Part shown: positions 44,301 to 57,809 of the stretch, piece by piece
Layout: each line of letters opens with the position of its first letter
How positions within the stretch are numbered: position 1 is the stretch's first letter
NCBI RefSeq assembly: GCF_040436345.1
Contig: NC_133235.1
Location: forward strand, 18,934,660 to 18,998,659
Reading direction: 5' to 3'
DNA from: Pagrus major
Lineage: Eukaryota; Chordata; Actinopteri; Spariformes; Sparidae
DNA: 64,000 nt
Program-made: the position numbers and the translations under genes
Notes under the pieces: generated by a model
What the model saw: the letters and a program-made list of their open reading frames with translations, nothing else
What the model was told of the DNA's origin: nothing
The model's database searches: none

Positions 44301-47300
44301 ATGTTGTGTATATAATGTAATATGACAAGGATATCCAGACTTGCAAGTACAGCATGGCCTCATAAGTCAGGATGCTTACACTGTATGGATATTGATTTCA
44401 CTGTAAACAACTGCATCAATACAGCAAATCAATATTTTGGTTTTGGCCTGCTTTCCAATGAATAACTGTAGGACTTGGATCAGTATTGCACTGGCAGCTG
44501 AAAAACAAAAAAGATTAAAGAATCATTTGATAGATGGCTGTTTTCCATCCTGTTCTTCTTACCTTGAAATGCTTTACCAGCCTTTTCAACGCTTCACATT
44601 CCTCTATTAGGATAGACCTGTAGAGACAGACAGACAGGCAGACACACAGATAGTGTATGTTTATAATCACTACTCCAGTTGTTTTTCATTAAAAAAAATA
44701 TTGAGCCAAGAACTAAAATCTAGGTCAAAGTGGAAACTTTGCATTTGACAGTCACAACACTCACACACAGCCACCTTACATAAACGCTTTTAATGATGGC
44801 TGTGGTTTGTTTGCTCAAAAGCAGTAAAAAATAATCCACATATTACTCTAATAATACAAGTACAAGTTGTAAGATGGTGGTGGTTAAATCTGTGAGAAGT
44901 ATACACTTTAATACGCTGTATCATCGTCAACACTTTGGAAAGGCACACAGGCAGATTGATGATTAAAACCATCATGCAACTGAGGCAGTGACAACAGAAT
45001 AGGTGAGCTTGGTCAGAATTTATCCTCGGCAGTTTTCATAAAGGGTACTGCGGATACAGTGTCCTATTTTTCTTTTTTTCCCCTGCACACTTTCTCCTTC
45101 TCTGGTTACATAACCATTGTGGACTTTATTCACTTCTTTCAGATGAAAAAAGAAACTTCTTCCCGCTCTGGGATCCATTTTCTGACAATGGGGCCTTTTG
45201 TTCTGGTCGAGTCAGGAAATGGGAGAAAGAGGGAGAAAAAGAGAGGAAGAGACGGGGAGAGAAGGGGGGAGGCTCTCTTTCAAGGTAGCCCCAGTGACTG
45301 TATTGCCCTGTGGGCCTCCAAGTGAGGGATGTAGGAAGGAAAGGGAGGGATGGAGTGTTAAGGAGGCAGGGCAGCGACAAAAGCACCGAGGAGAGTTGAG
45401 GGGAAATTAAGGAGAGAACTGAGGAAAAGGAGATTCCTCTGTGAAGAGCACATATGAAATATGTCATGAACAGAAAAAACATATAGGCCTCCGCAATATG
45501 CATGATATGTCTCTGCTAGTTAGTAACATAAATCTGAAAATAAAGATGAAGAAATGTTTTTTGTGTGACGTCTTGTTTAGTCAGTCTGTATACATTGTTG
45601 TTCCCCACCTGAGGGTCGAGACCACCCAATGGATCCCAAAAAATGTTATGACTACAGGACGACAGGGTGGTTAAAACAAAAAGGGAAAGAAAAGTTCAAT
45701 TTTCTTAAATTAAAATTGTGCTTAGTTTCTAAATATTTACAATTTCATGATGTAAATAGTACATCAGCCAGTTGCCAGGATAAAATGTTGGCAGTTAATG
45801 ATTCTGCAAACCACTGATATGTTCACATTTGTACCTGTCACAGGCGCATGTTCAATACTGTCATCTTTACAATAATTTCACATGATGCTTGTGTGTCAAT
45901 CGGGAGGTGGACGGGATGGTGGTGGAGTTAAAGGTGAGAAGGCTGCCAAGCCAGTGACCACAATTAAGACTCCATCTCAACATTTATAAATGTCAAACCA
46001 CTGGATATTTTTGAGAAGGGACAATGGCGATTTAACATTTGTTGGGGTGAGTGGGTTGAGCATACGATGCTTTGTTTTAAGTGTCACGAGGAGAGCTATT
46101 TCAATAAATAACTTAATGATAGCTTTTTTTTAAAATATGAATGTATATGTTGGCTAATAAGTGACAAACATTGCAGCAAAGACCTGTCAATTAATAAAAC
46201 CAGTAGTTACAATTCTTTAAAATTACCAATCTAATGGAGCCACATCAATATTGGTGTTTATCTATTTATCATCAGTCAATTTATCCTCATCTGACTCTTA
46301 ACTCACAAATATCAGTATCAGTCAGGCAGTAGACAGGTTGGGAAACACTGCTCTGTGCAACTTACTTGAGTCGGTCCACCACCTCGTCAATGTCAGAGAT
46401 ATTCAGTTTGTCTCTCATTGCCTCAATCTCATCTTCAGCATTGGACTGGACTGAACACTGAGAGATTGGTCTGAAAGAGAGGACAGCAAGGAAAGTAAGA
46501 AAAGAGTAGCATCATGCATCAAAAGCACTGTATGGTTGCAATAAAACATTCAAGCTCTGTTTCATCAGTGTTACTTACCTGCTTCCAGCATCACGATCTT
46601 CACGGTTGCTACAGTTTCGAAAACAGCTGTCAACGTGACCCAGAGCGTAGTCCACAGTTTTAGGCTTGTACCGCAAAACGAGCTCCTCGCCATCTCTATA
46701 GCAACAGCACATACAAAGAGAGACTTTACACAAGTCAGTTTACTGTATCTGTAGCTCTTTCAGTGTTTATGAGTTTTGGGCAGTGCTGTAAAAGCATAGA
46801 CTGAGACCAGCTGAAACTGTTGATACCTTTAAACATAAACTTATAACTATATTACAACTATATCTTGTATTCTTGTTTTTGAACAGTTTTACAGTAAATA
46901 TACTCACTAATCTGTAAAGCCCTTTGATTTGCACTAACCTGTATGAAAAGTGCTATACAAATAAAGGTTGATTGATTGAATTACTGATAGCCTGAACAAT
47001 GATCACTTTCTTGCTTCTTGCGGGATGATCTGGTGGTGCTTTTTGTTCCATAAAGGCCACAAAACATGCGAATTTATGAGAAATCTATTGTCAGATATCA
47101 TTTTACAATTATCAACAATGATGGTCTCGGAAAAAAAAAATCAGATCTCAGGAAGTAAAAAATAAGCATAAGCTGCATTTTATTTTCTGAATGATCCGTG
47201 GGAGAAAAAGAAACAAGCAGATGGTGTAGGCAGCTGTAGGCGGGGTGACAGCGTGGTCAATTTTGCTTAACCTAACAGCCCATACATGAGGGAAAACGCA

Positions 47301-50300
47301 TCTTTTCTAGCCACTCAGACAATGACATGGAGTTGTGTGTGTGCGTGTGTGTATGTGGCTGGGTGGATGACTAGGGCATCAGGACCACACAAGAAGAGGC
47401 CAATAATATAAATCAGTTGACTTTTACAAGGTTCACACCCACTCACACACCCTCATGGTAAAAATCTGGTACGAGAATGAGAGCTATTTTTGCCAACCTT
47501 CAGTTGATGTGGCTTTAAGTTAATTAGTTAGTGAGTTAGTCATAAAGGAAATTAAAGGAAATAAAGGAAAGTATTCTTGGCTAATAAGTCTGGTAAATTA
47601 GGTATTACACACACAAAAATAATTTCCAAGGAGAGAAAGAGAGATAGAAAGATGCTGGTCTGCATCTTGATGCTTTGGCAACAATTCCCTTCCCCACAAA
47701 GCACATTAAATTGAACAAAATTGACAAACAGAGGGTTGTGGTGCATTTTAAAGTGGAAGTGTTATTATGGGCAAGTGTGTTCGGTTTACTCCAGAAAGCC
47801 ATTCAGCTACACTGGGGACTTAGCCTAACTGAACGATCAAAGGCCTGAAACACACACACACACACAAACACACACAGTGCCAAGTATCAAGGTCAGCAAG
47901 TATACCGAAGCCAACTTCAAAGAGAAAAAGCGATTTGTGCTGGCACAGTGTGTGTGTGGCACAAACATTTTTTTTGGTAGTGTTCCTACACAGCCAGTAA
48001 CAATGGGATATATTTCTCCTTTGAACGGGACTTTCTCTAATCCATTTACATCGCTGCCAAAGCACTTCACAAGAGTGACTTGTGATGTGTCTTGCTCAGT
48101 GACACTTTAATAAGACACAGTGCTGTTGTGGGCACCAGACCTGTGGCCTTTTGGATATTGGATTGTCAACTTAAACATCAGGCCTCGAGTTTTATCCTGA
48201 CTTAAAAGAAACTCCAGTAAGATTACTTCAAAATAAGTGCCTGCCAACTGAGCTGGTATTACAAGGATCAGTGTTACATTATAAATCATAGTTCTTTTGA
48301 TGATATGAGCAGAGGACTACACTGAGGGAAGAATTCAATTTTCAATTTGAGTAAAAACACACATAACAATGCAACAGATTTAAGCGATGCTAGCACTGTG
48401 GCTCTAGGGATGGCAATGTTGGTCTATCTTTCCACCACTTTGGTTCAAACTGAAATATCTAACAATATCCATACAATTTTGTTCAGACAATCAGGCCCCC
48501 GGAGGCTGAAAAAGAACATTTGTTCTTTTGAGTGAAATGTTTTGTTTTGTGGTTAGGTTTGCTACAAAACTTTGACATATGAATACAGTTCTTTTCATCA
48601 AGATGAATTGTAATGACTTTGTTATTCTTCTGCTTTTTCCTCTAGAAGCATCATCAGGTCAAAATTTCAGTTTCTCAACACTTTGGTTTACAACAAAATA
48701 CCTCCGAAACTAACTACAGACCAACTTGTAATGGGATCACACCCGCTGCAATGTCAGAAAACATGTTTATGTTCTGACCCATATCTGCATTATTACAAGA
48801 GATCACATCCATCTTTGAAGTTGGCCTTTACACACCAGTAAAGTTTCATGACTGCATCCATTGGTTGTGATGGTATTGCGTTGACAGACAGACCTATAAA
48901 CACCCCGCAATAAATCGCTTCTGTGTTAGTTTCCGCAACAAAATATGTCCAGGACCACATTTTGCTATAATGGAACAAACACACAGACTCACAAAGTGAA
49001 AAATTACTAGCTGACGCTGTCATGGCCAGTAATGAAATTCATATTGTCCTCAGCTATACTTGTGTTAAGTGCTCAATTGTATGTTAGCAAGCTCACACAG
49101 TAAACATTGTTAAATATCTGGCATTAGCATTGTCACTGTGAGCATGTTGGCATCATGGATATCGGTTAGCATGGTTAGCACTGCTTTGCCTAAGTACAGT
49201 GTAACAGAGCTGCTAGCATAGCTCTACAGTCTTCATATTTGTTTTAGGATGGATCAAATAAGACATCAACAAATTCAGTACGTTTGTAATTTTAGCAAAA
49301 AATGAATCTAGATTCTACAGATCAACATGGTCAACATGGCACAAATCTGTTAGACTAGTGGTCCCATAAAGAGGACCAGGGATAATGACATATATAAAAT
49401 AAGCACACAAATACACAAAAAAAACCCACAACCTAAAACCACATTCAAGAGTTGCAACACAAACCCAAACAGAAAAAAGGAAATCACAATAAAAAGGATG
49501 TCAATAAATTGACAGGCAATAAATGGTTTGCCACTAAAATGGAGAACAATCCATCTTATGTCGTGTTTTCCTAAAAGGCCTCAGCAAAACCTGAGAGGTG
49601 ACATGGGGCAACATTCCTGGCAGCAGCGAGCTCGTTGCTGGGATAGTTACCAGCTCATGCATAGTTGGCCTCTCGCACACTCTTGTACATCCTCACAAAC
49701 ACTTTACAATTTAACAGCCCCTGATTTATGTAACATAATGGAAGGATGTGTGGCAGTGATACTGACCAATATTATCCTGCCAACACTTTTATGAGATTCT
49801 TAGAGTATTTTAATACATGTCATTAAATTGCCAACTGCTACAAGCTCATGTCCGACCTGAGTTGTACGATTAGCTGTAGAGATTAAAAAGCAAACAATTA
49901 GAAAGAATTACCACTCCTTGAGGAGCTTATAACTCCCTGATGGTTGTGTATCATTAAAAAATGCATTCTCCCAGTGAGCATTTACACAAACATAAAATCT
50001 TAACAATTTAAAGATGAGTATTAAAACATTCAACACATCTTTAATACAAGAAAGCTAGCAGGGACATGGTCTTTAAATCTAGGCGAGTTTTTGTTGGAAT
50101 TTGGAGTGGAATGCATGGAAGTCTCCCTGCTATAATTGTCCTATTGTTCCACAATTCCCATACCAGTTTGCAACATCCCTACGCCAAAAACCTTTGTTCC
50201 TCTGCCTTCCATCCCATTTGTAACTGACGAAGGAACACAATATAGCTTTTTATGGCACTCTTTGTTTGGGGGAAAATGACGCAGGGAGTGTGAGAGCAGG

Positions 50301-53300
50301 GTCTCAACCTACTCGACTACTCCGTACCATCTTTGTGCTTTGCTTGGTGTAGACCACTGACAAGGAGGAAAATCTCATGATGGAAAAAAAACAAACAAAT
50401 GTTTGTTACAAGAGCAGAAGTGAAAGTGAATATTAGAGAAATAAATAATGCAAATGTCGACTGTTTATCTGCCTAATCAGGTCCATCTGTAGGGTAAAAC
50501 TGGGGACCGACACAGTGAACTAAAGCTGCTTGGTGTGCTTTCTTAGATGGCTACCATATTCCTTGTTAATAACCAGTGGTGGATTGTAGTGGGTGATTTT
50601 TTCCGATATCCAATTAGTTTGCAGAATAACTTTTTCACCATGACAACTGGTGTAAACACATATTTGTGTTGTGTTGCTTCTAAGTTATAATGAAATACAG
50701 CTTCTTTCGGACTGTCTTTAATGGCTCCCTCATGTTGTACAAGTCAGAATAAATTACAACCCTCATTCCAAAAAAGTTTGAATGCTCTATAAAACATAAA
50801 TCAAACAGAATGTGATCATTTGCTTTTCCTTTTTGACATTTACTAGTTAAAGTTATATTGTTTTTCTCATCAACCTCTTTGATTTTTAAAAAAACATATG
50901 CTTTGATGGCAGCACCATGTTTCAATCAAGTTGGGACAGGGGCAACAAAAGACTGGAAAATATGCTGAATGCTCCAAAATCACCCTTTTGGAACGTTCCA
51001 CAAGTAAACAGGTTGATTGGTAACAGGTGATAGTATCATGATAGGGTATGAAAGGGACACCCTGGAAAGGCTCAGTGGTTTACAGGCAAGGATGGATCCA
51101 CTTTGTGAAACACATGACTGTTAAAAGAATATTACTACATGGGCTCGGGGAACACTGTAAATGTTTGAAAATGATTGCATTCTGTTTTTGATTATGTGTT
51201 ACACAGCGACCCAACTTTTTTGGAATCGGGGCGGTAAAACTCATTATGTTCTGGGTCCAAAAAACACAGCCTTTCCATAATTCATTAAAAATGTACATTA
51301 GAGTGTATTTATGTGTGAGAGATCCTTCACCTACCTCCCTCCCCTGCTGGCCCTCTCTCTGAGAGTCTGCAGTAACATCTTGACCTCGGCTCTCACCAGC
51401 TCTTTGATTGCGGGGGGGTCAGCCAGAACAGAGCCCTGCTGACGTAGGAGAGGGGTCCCTGCCCTGCTGCTATTGTTTCCTTGCTGGCTCTTCTGCAACA
51501 TATTTGCCTGCAAACATCTTTGTTATGGTAAGTGAATACAACCAGGAGTTATACATAACATGATTCATCATGGTAACGAGACATTAACAAGATGAGCTTT
51601 ACCAGCCAGGTGACACATCCACAGCTTAGTGACAGTTTATGATCCTATAACAAGTGGTTAATGAAAAATTCTCAAACTCAGCTTGATTTAGTAAGCTACT
51701 CTTTTAAAACAGAGTGCACAGTCCACTTGCAATATGCTGCAAGCAGTGATCCAGACATCCATCTCTAGTGACGTCCCCTGACAGCCTCTCTGACTGAGGA
51801 TGATGTGGGACTTTTCATGTCTCAGGGAAGGCTTATGTTATTTTTTTCGAGTCACAGCGAGCCCAAAATATAACTATAATCTGTGAAAAAGCCATTATAC
51901 TGTGAGTGTACCTGTTCATAAACAGCAGTTCTGGTAGGGGCACGTTTTTTTCTAACTAAGTAAAGGTATTCTGGCCAAGAGACAAGGGGGCTCCATATAT
52001 TCTGCGCTTGTTTTTCCAAACAAAAATGAAAGGTGTGAATTTATTAGTCTATTTAAAAACACAGTATGCAATTTCTGCTGCTAGGGACCTCTAAATTAAA
52101 ACAATAAAAACAGAAGATGTTTGATGTCATCATGAAGTAACGTAGGATCATGGGAGTTGTTGTCGTCATTGTCAAAAACAACCACAATTGCTGATGAAAA
52201 TCTGTCTGACAAGTAAAACGTATTAAAGCTTTATCGACATTATATTTAGTCACCTTTGCCAGCTTCAATCCACAACAAAATATATACCATTGGTCGAGTA
52301 ATTTTTAGACATTTTAAAGCAGAAATGTTACATTTTATATCTTTAAACTAAAAGTAGTGAAAGTATAAGAGCTGAAAATATCAATAATGAACATTTTTTG
52401 TAAACATACTAAGAATACAGTGCAAACACTGCGACGTAGCACCATTTTTTTTCACTTTCTATTAGTAACAACATTTCCAGAGATGTCGTTGGCACAAGAA
52501 ACCATTGTTTACTGTAAAGTGCTGTAAACACTGAACATTGCCTTCTTTGGATTAGGAAGCAATGCAACTTTTGGATGCACAAGGACATAAAACCTGGGTG
52601 AAACTTTCTTTTGATCAATACATTTTTGGTGAAGTGAGTGAGCCTTATTTATGTCTGGCACAGTGTTTTCCTGTAGTTCCATACCTCAATTAAACTATAT
52701 CTTGCTTTTATCTTGGCAACCGAAGGACGTGTACATGTAGCATGATGAAGTTTAGGTTGGCAATGTCTGCTGCAGGACCAGCTTTTTTAATCTTTGTATT
52801 TTTTTTTCTAGGATTATCACTGCAGATAAAGGATTTGATTAAAAAAAGTGGAAAAGAACACTCTTTATGCACGACTTCCTCTATTAGCCCATAGGAGGGC
52901 TGAGCACCCAGGACTAAAGGTGTACTTTCACACTAATCAGCTGAAAAATCACCATAATTTTACCATAATGTTACAGCCAAAGGAAAAGTAGTGAAAAAAA
53001 AGATCATGTGGGTTAAAAAAGAGCAGGTGAGAAAAATGTGCGTGTGAATGCTCATGTGCATTTGTGTCTCAGTGCAGTCTGGATACTATTAACACCTACA
53101 CACCTGTTGCCTGCCAATCATCCCTGTCATAATGCTGTCAAAGACTTCAAACGAATACACTGGAGGATACTAAACACGCTGCTCCTGGTCTTTGCATGTG
53201 CGTTGATGACTTTGCCTGCATCAAGTCACATACCAGCATTCACATACACACACACAGCCTTTTTCGCTTACACTGGCTTCCTCTGTCTGCCTTTAGGTGT

Positions 53301-56300
53301 TGAGGTGTTTATGTTACAGGATTCATGGCTCACTTGCTAACAAGTCATTCCTGGATCTTTTCCTCCTCCTCCCTCTGCTGTGAGACTGTTGATCTCATCC
53401 TGGAGCTATTTTAAGGGAGCGCTGTTGAAACCTGTCATTTTTAAAAAAACCTACCAGGAGCCATTACGTTGAATTATTAAAATCGGGTTTTTGAACACAT
53501 TTAACTTAAAGGGCTCATTTTCATTCAGAGGCAGGAAAAGGAGCGAGAGTGTAGAGGGAGGTACAGAGAGATTGGCCTTGTCGAGAGACTTAAAAAGAGA
53601 GGCTAATGTTCTCTCTGATCTAACCGCCGGAGACAATGGAGACCTTGATGGAGGGAGGAATGGCGGTATGGAGGAATGGAGGAGTCGCCTACAGATCAAC
53701 TATTACTTTTCACAGTGGCTCGCTGAGGGATGGAATTCATTACATGGCTGCAAGAGAAGCAGGAACAGAAGGGAGAGAAAAGAGAAAAATGTGGAGATAG
53801 GCAGACATAGGCAGAGGAAACAGAAGAGAAAAGGAAGCGATCCACCCTGCAGTAAAATAAATAACTGTAGAAACCTGTATTGCACTAGTCTGAGAGTTGA
53901 ATAAGGTACTCTGTGCTTTGTTTTTGTTTTTTTTCCTCTGGAAATGTCTTAAAGCTCTCAGCCTAAGTCGTTCTTTCCGTCTGAGGGTTTTACACCCAGC
54001 CAGTGCATACACCGCACTGTAGGTGAAAAAACACTAGAGCAAGACTCAAAGTTACACACACGATACACAAAGTGCACATATGCACACATCTATTTTCCTT
54101 CCACGAATGCATACACTATGTGTTGCTAACAGTTGAGGATTAACCTCTTTAACCCTGTTATACCGACCCCCTGACTCACTAAGCTGACTAGGCCTCTTTT
54201 ACGTGTATACAGTAAATATATATGTTTGTGTGTGTGTGTGTGCGTGCGTGTGTGTGTGCAGACAGGATTGTGTCTGTATATAAATTGAATTACTCTACAT
54301 CATTCTGGATGTATTTTAGTTTTAATTCTTCTTTGAATAGCGCTTCAAATTCATTTTTGTGACGCAAACAGCCATTTAATTTGACTGTTTAATTGTGACT
54401 ATGTGTAAGTGCACACCTGTGCGTGTGCATGATTAAATGTAAAAAGCTCTTTTTAGTTCTTAGTTTTAATGATTGACTGTCTTGTGGTCAAAAATAATGT
54501 GTGGTCAGCATCTACATGGCACTGCTTAAGCGCTGAGGCAGACTCTGTAGCATAACCAGACGCCTAGCCTGTTGGCTCAGTACAGGGTGATAACATCTAC
54601 AGATGAAGAGATTTCAGTCAAACAAACAGAATAAAAAGAGAAAATTAAAGGAGGAACAAGAGAAGAAAAGCAAAGAAATTAAACTATATGAGACAGAAAA
54701 CAGCCAATAACAGAGGTTTTTATATCCTGTAGAAAGTGCTAACAAGAGGAATTCTTTGTGTCTGTGTGCAATCTACATGGACAGATTTGGTCTTAAGTGC
54801 ACATGGCATGACCCCTCTTATGTAATTCAGCGTGAAAGGAATGTTCCCTCAGTACTGCAGATGAGGCAGCAGCGTTGTTGTACCCAAAAGTCGTACTTGA
54901 GTAAAAGTAAAGATATCGTGTTAAAATATAACTTTGGTAAAAGGGAAAGTCATTCATATAAATAGAACTTGAGTGAGAGTCCCAAAGTATCTGATATTAT
55001 ATATACTTAAGTATCAGAAGTAATTTTCTGGCAATAAATATGCATAAGAATCAAAAGTACAAGTAAATATAAATTAAACATATATTTACATGTATGTACA
55101 TAGTGTAAACTATGTTTCAACAGACTATAAGAGCAGATAGAATATATTTCTGATTATCAGAATCAGTGATTTTTTCATGGGACTGCTGATAAAATAAATA
55201 AATTTAAAAATGCTGAACTTTGGTTCTGATTCAGCATACAATCTGCAAAGTAACTTAAAAAAGTACAACATTTGCCTTAAAAATGTAGTGAAGCAAGTAA
55301 CAGATATGGAAATACTTGAGTAAATGTACTTAGTTACATTTATTGACCACATGTCGAATTCATACAAGCAAATAGGGGCAGCATATCACCAGAGTAACTG
55401 CTAACTGCTGCTATCTGTAGCTGCCGTTAGCTAGTTTGATCAGTTAGCAGTGCAGCTAGCGGTCCTATTCGGACTGAGAGCTCGGAGCACCAGGGGAGGG
55501 CTGGTATTGTTTACTATCTGATTATTGCTTTGTGAGTTACATAGTGGTATTACAAGGCAGGTTGGGCCAGGGCTAGCTGGTTAGCATGCTAACTTCAGTA
55601 GACATCTCTGCAACACAATACCGAGATGTCTGTGACATGACATCTAAACTCTTATTTCTTCACATTCTGTTGATCATTTTAGTAACTTCTTTTATGTTTC
55701 AAGCTAACAGTCATTCGTCAGCTAACATATAACACCTTTAAAGAAAAAAGATTTTTGTAGAAAAATGTTTATTTCTCAAAGTAAGGTTTTAAACATTTTA
55801 GTTTTGTCACCTTAGTGGTGGATAGTGGTGGATTTTTCTCATCGATCCTGCAAGTCTTTCTTGGGTGAGGTCTTTTTGTGAGCGTTCTCCATGTGAGGGG
55901 TTTTGGGGCCGAGAGTTTAGCTGTCCTTAAGTAAATATTGATGTCTGTCCTGCTCACTTTTGGACTTCACTGCAGCTCAGTGCCAGTTAACCCACATTTC
56001 ACTTTTAATAGGGAGTCTGGGAATTGTAATTAAAGAGTCGAAGCAGCCAAACTAACCTCCGTACACAACCTAACACCACAGATCATAAATTGTTTGGGCA
56101 GGAGTGCTTAGCTGAGCAAATTTTTGATTCACCCTGAAGCCAAGCTCAAAAGGAAATTCTTGCAGATGGTGTGATGGTATTCTTGTGGGATCCTACCAGA
56201 AGCAGACCCAGCATCTGAATTCTTTGAACGAATAACACAGTAAGTGTGAAACAAGTTTCTGAAGAGAAACTAAAAGGCCAAGTATGCAGCAATATTCTGA

Positions 56301-56492
56301 CAGGAGAGATGAGATGTTTTGCAGTCATCACAACAGTCTTACCTCAGAGTGCACCCTTGTGTACATATTAACCAGGTGATAGCCCAGTGCTGTTTTGATC
56401 TTTTGCAGCTCTGACTTAGTAACATGGTCAGTGATCAGGCTCCACAAAGACTCACTGGGGCACCAGAGATGGTTTTCATCGGGAGACTGCAT
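37726..56492 (-). CDS. ccdc24: Coiled-coil domain-containing protein 24
   Basis: Eight coding exons: 56492-56343, 51507-51335, 46695-46579, 46470-46366, 44617-44563, 40429-40378, 39916-39799 and 38548-37726 (1593 nt, 530 aa), all in phase. Conserved blocks match mammalian CCDC24: ESLWSLITDHVTKSELQKIK near the N-terminus, AIKELVRAEVKMLLQTLRER, LNISDIDEVVDRLKSILIEE, and a helix running to KRLVKHFK. Function is poorly known; it is a coiled-coil protein of about 307 aa in human. Here the last exon adds about 270 residues rich in Ser, Thr, Pro and His without a known domain. MQSPDENHLW was chosen because it aligns with the human N-terminus. The reading frame stays open upstream through the exon start (56504) and across a possible earlier exon to a Met at 57299. 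Introns total about 17 kb and hold most of the repeats listed below. Confidence 0.88.
38860..39607. repeat. Probable MITE with nested repeat
   Basis: GTTTCCACTGTAGGAAATTT near 38862 and GGTGGAAATGCAGC near 39594 form weak inverted ends, with GGGACAGGGAACC and GGTCCTGGGACTAAAAG just inside. A fragment of the 'ACTTGAGTAC' family lies in the middle. Located in the last intron of ccdc24. Confidence 0.35.
40190..40263. repeat. Perfect 29-bp inverted repeat with 16-nt loop
   Basis: The left arm 40190-40218 (AATGAATTTACAGATTAAAT...) and right arm 40235-40263 are exact reverse complements. The loop 40219-40234 has GATC at both sides. It lies in the intron between ccdc24 exons 6 and 7. Confidence 0.96.
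40981..41044. repeat. (CA)n microsatellite
   Basis: A 32-unit uninterrupted CA run in a ccdc24 intron, followed by a CT-rich stretch. Confidence 0.97.
41239..41305. repeat. (CA)n microsatellite
   Basis: A second CA run of about 33 units, same orientation, 195 bp from the first. Confidence 0.97.
42230..42370 (+). repeat. LINE-type 3' tail
   Basis: GACCTGATGAAGATCCAAAT followed by GTCTTTATTAAACTTCTGTG resembles the 'CCTGATGAAG...CTTTAATAAA' 3' tails of fish L2/CR1-like non-LTR elements. No reverse transcriptase ORF is present. Confidence 0.4.
46915..46982 (+). repeat. LINE-type 3' tail
   Basis: AAAAGTGCTATACAAATAAA then GGTTGATTGATTGA: the common fish non-LTR 3' end with a short ATTG-type tail. 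It is a truncated copy in a ccdc24 intron. Confidence 0.55.
48400..49250. repeat. Dispersed teleost repeat, degraded
   Basis: GGGATGGCAATGTTGGTC, then CCACCACTTTGGTTCAAACT and CCTCTAGAAGCATCATCAGG, form a recognisable but diverged copy of a repeat common in percomorph fish. A second fragment begins near 24683 (GGGATGGCAATGTCTGCTGG). Class unknown to me. Confidence 0.5.
50756..51237. mobile_element. Non-autonomous DNA transposon with about 30-bp inverted ends
   Basis: Left end ACAACCCTCATTCCAAAAAA and right end TTTTTTGGAATCGGGGCGGT are diverged inverted repeats. The interior has CAGGTGATAGTATCATGATA and GGCTCAGTGGTTTACAGGC, seen in a very common fish element. 482 bp, noncoding, in a ccdc24 intron. 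Confidence 0.75.
54888..55345. repeat. MITE of the 'ACTTGAGTAAA' family
   Basis: CGTACTTGAGTAAAAGTAAA at the left and TACTTGAGTAAATGTACTTA at the right are end motifs of a widespread fish MITE. AT-rich, noncoding. Related fragments occur at about 11.4, 12.9, 27.95, 39.3 and 56.6 kb. Confidence 0.55.
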
Positions 56493-57229
56493 GCGAATGG
56501 CAATCTAGAATTGAAGGAATGGAAAGAAACTGTAGAAACATAACAACATACACCATAACTGATTGAGGTTGGCCAGAATGACAGTCCAACAGTGGTGGAC
56601 ATTTAAGGAACTTGATTGCTCTTCGTGTAGTGTGTTCATATTATGTTACTTTAAATGTGTACTTAATAATATTTCAGAGGAAAGTACTTTTTACTGGGCT
56701 GCATCTGCTTGAGCTACCTGTAACTATCTTACAATCTTACATACAAAAAGGTTACAGATTAAACTATGCAACAGTAAACAAAGCCATTTAAAACAAAGAC
56801 TGCGCCTAATGACTACCTTCATTATATGACAGTTTTTTCTATGAAATGTCAGAATATATCAGATATATAGGCCTTTATATACCTTAACTGACCATAAATA
56901 AAATATTAGCAGGTTGCTGTGATTCTCCATACTCTTGCTAACCCAATTAGCTTCGTCCACAGTACTGAAAATGATAGAAAGTAGTAGCTAATTTAGCAGC
57001 AAATGCTTCACGGCTAACGTTAGCTAGCTAGGTACCTGACAAACTGTGTAAATAAAGTTGGTCTAACTTTGCATAAAAGCGAAGGAAGAGTTCACAGAGC
57101 ACATCTTAAACAGTAAAGCCATAAAACTGCTTGTGTGGCACACGACAAAAGTTTGCAAAATTGCGTTTACAGATAAATACAAGCTCACCTTTATTTGTTC
57201 CTTCAATCTAGCAAGGTTTTGGTATCCAA

Positions 57230-57260
57230 GGGCAACATTCCGGTTGCTATGCGGAAGTAT
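57230..57260 (-). promoter_or_regulatory. Putative ccdc24 promoter
   Basis: GCGGAAGT (57251-57258, + strand) and a TTCCGG at about 57238 are ETS-type sites in a small CpG-containing patch. A minus-strand donor AAG|GTGAGC at 57188 would end the first exon. The VWC gene starts about 550 bp away on the other strand. Confidence 0.45.
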
Positions 57261-57299
57261 CGCGAGATTACTCGAGGGTTTCTCTAGAAATGTAAACAT

Positions 57300-57809
57300 A
57301 CAGATTTTACCTCACTGATTAAGAGTTCATGTGTGTGTTTTAGTAGAAGAAAGCCGCAAAACGTTTCAAGAAAATTCACTCAAAGTAATAAATTATGCTA
57401 AATGCTTATTCTATGCTCTGTAGACTTAAGTAACAACACACGAGACCTCCTGTGCTCTCATAAAAATCTGAACTAATATACTCCAAGAAGTTAAGCTGGG
57501 TGAGGAGGGACAGACTTGTGCTGAGACTGGCGTGTGAACCCTCAGAGAGGCAGTGCATATAACTTTCCCTCTTTATGCCCCCAACCTCCACCCCCTTCCG
57601 GGCTCCGTGCAGAATGGTGCGCAGCCCCAGCAGACCACTGTGGAAGGAGGACAGAGGTAACGCCAAGGATCTCTGCGTCCAGTAACGATGTACTCAGCAT
57701 TTTTGTAAAATTGGGCTGACCTGTTTACCAAATCCCAGCTGGACTACAGTGGATGTTTCAGTTCATTGACTTCCCTTTTAACTATTTGAAGTGGATCAAA
57801 TAAATCATC
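57300..57809 (+). other. Region between divergent ccdc24 and VWC genes
   Basis: It contains the 5' UTR and presumably the promoter of the VWC gene. No TATA box or other decisive element could be placed. Confidence 0.4.

Noticed and set aside
45126-45503. Overlapping open frames in a purine-rich stretch of a ccdc24 intron
   Set aside because: Low-complexity GA-rich sequence; no splice support or known motif.
53491-53904. 137-codon plus-strand frame rich in Arg, Lys and Glu
   Set aside because: Composition follows from GA-rich intronic DNA; no promoter, splice sites or homology recognised.
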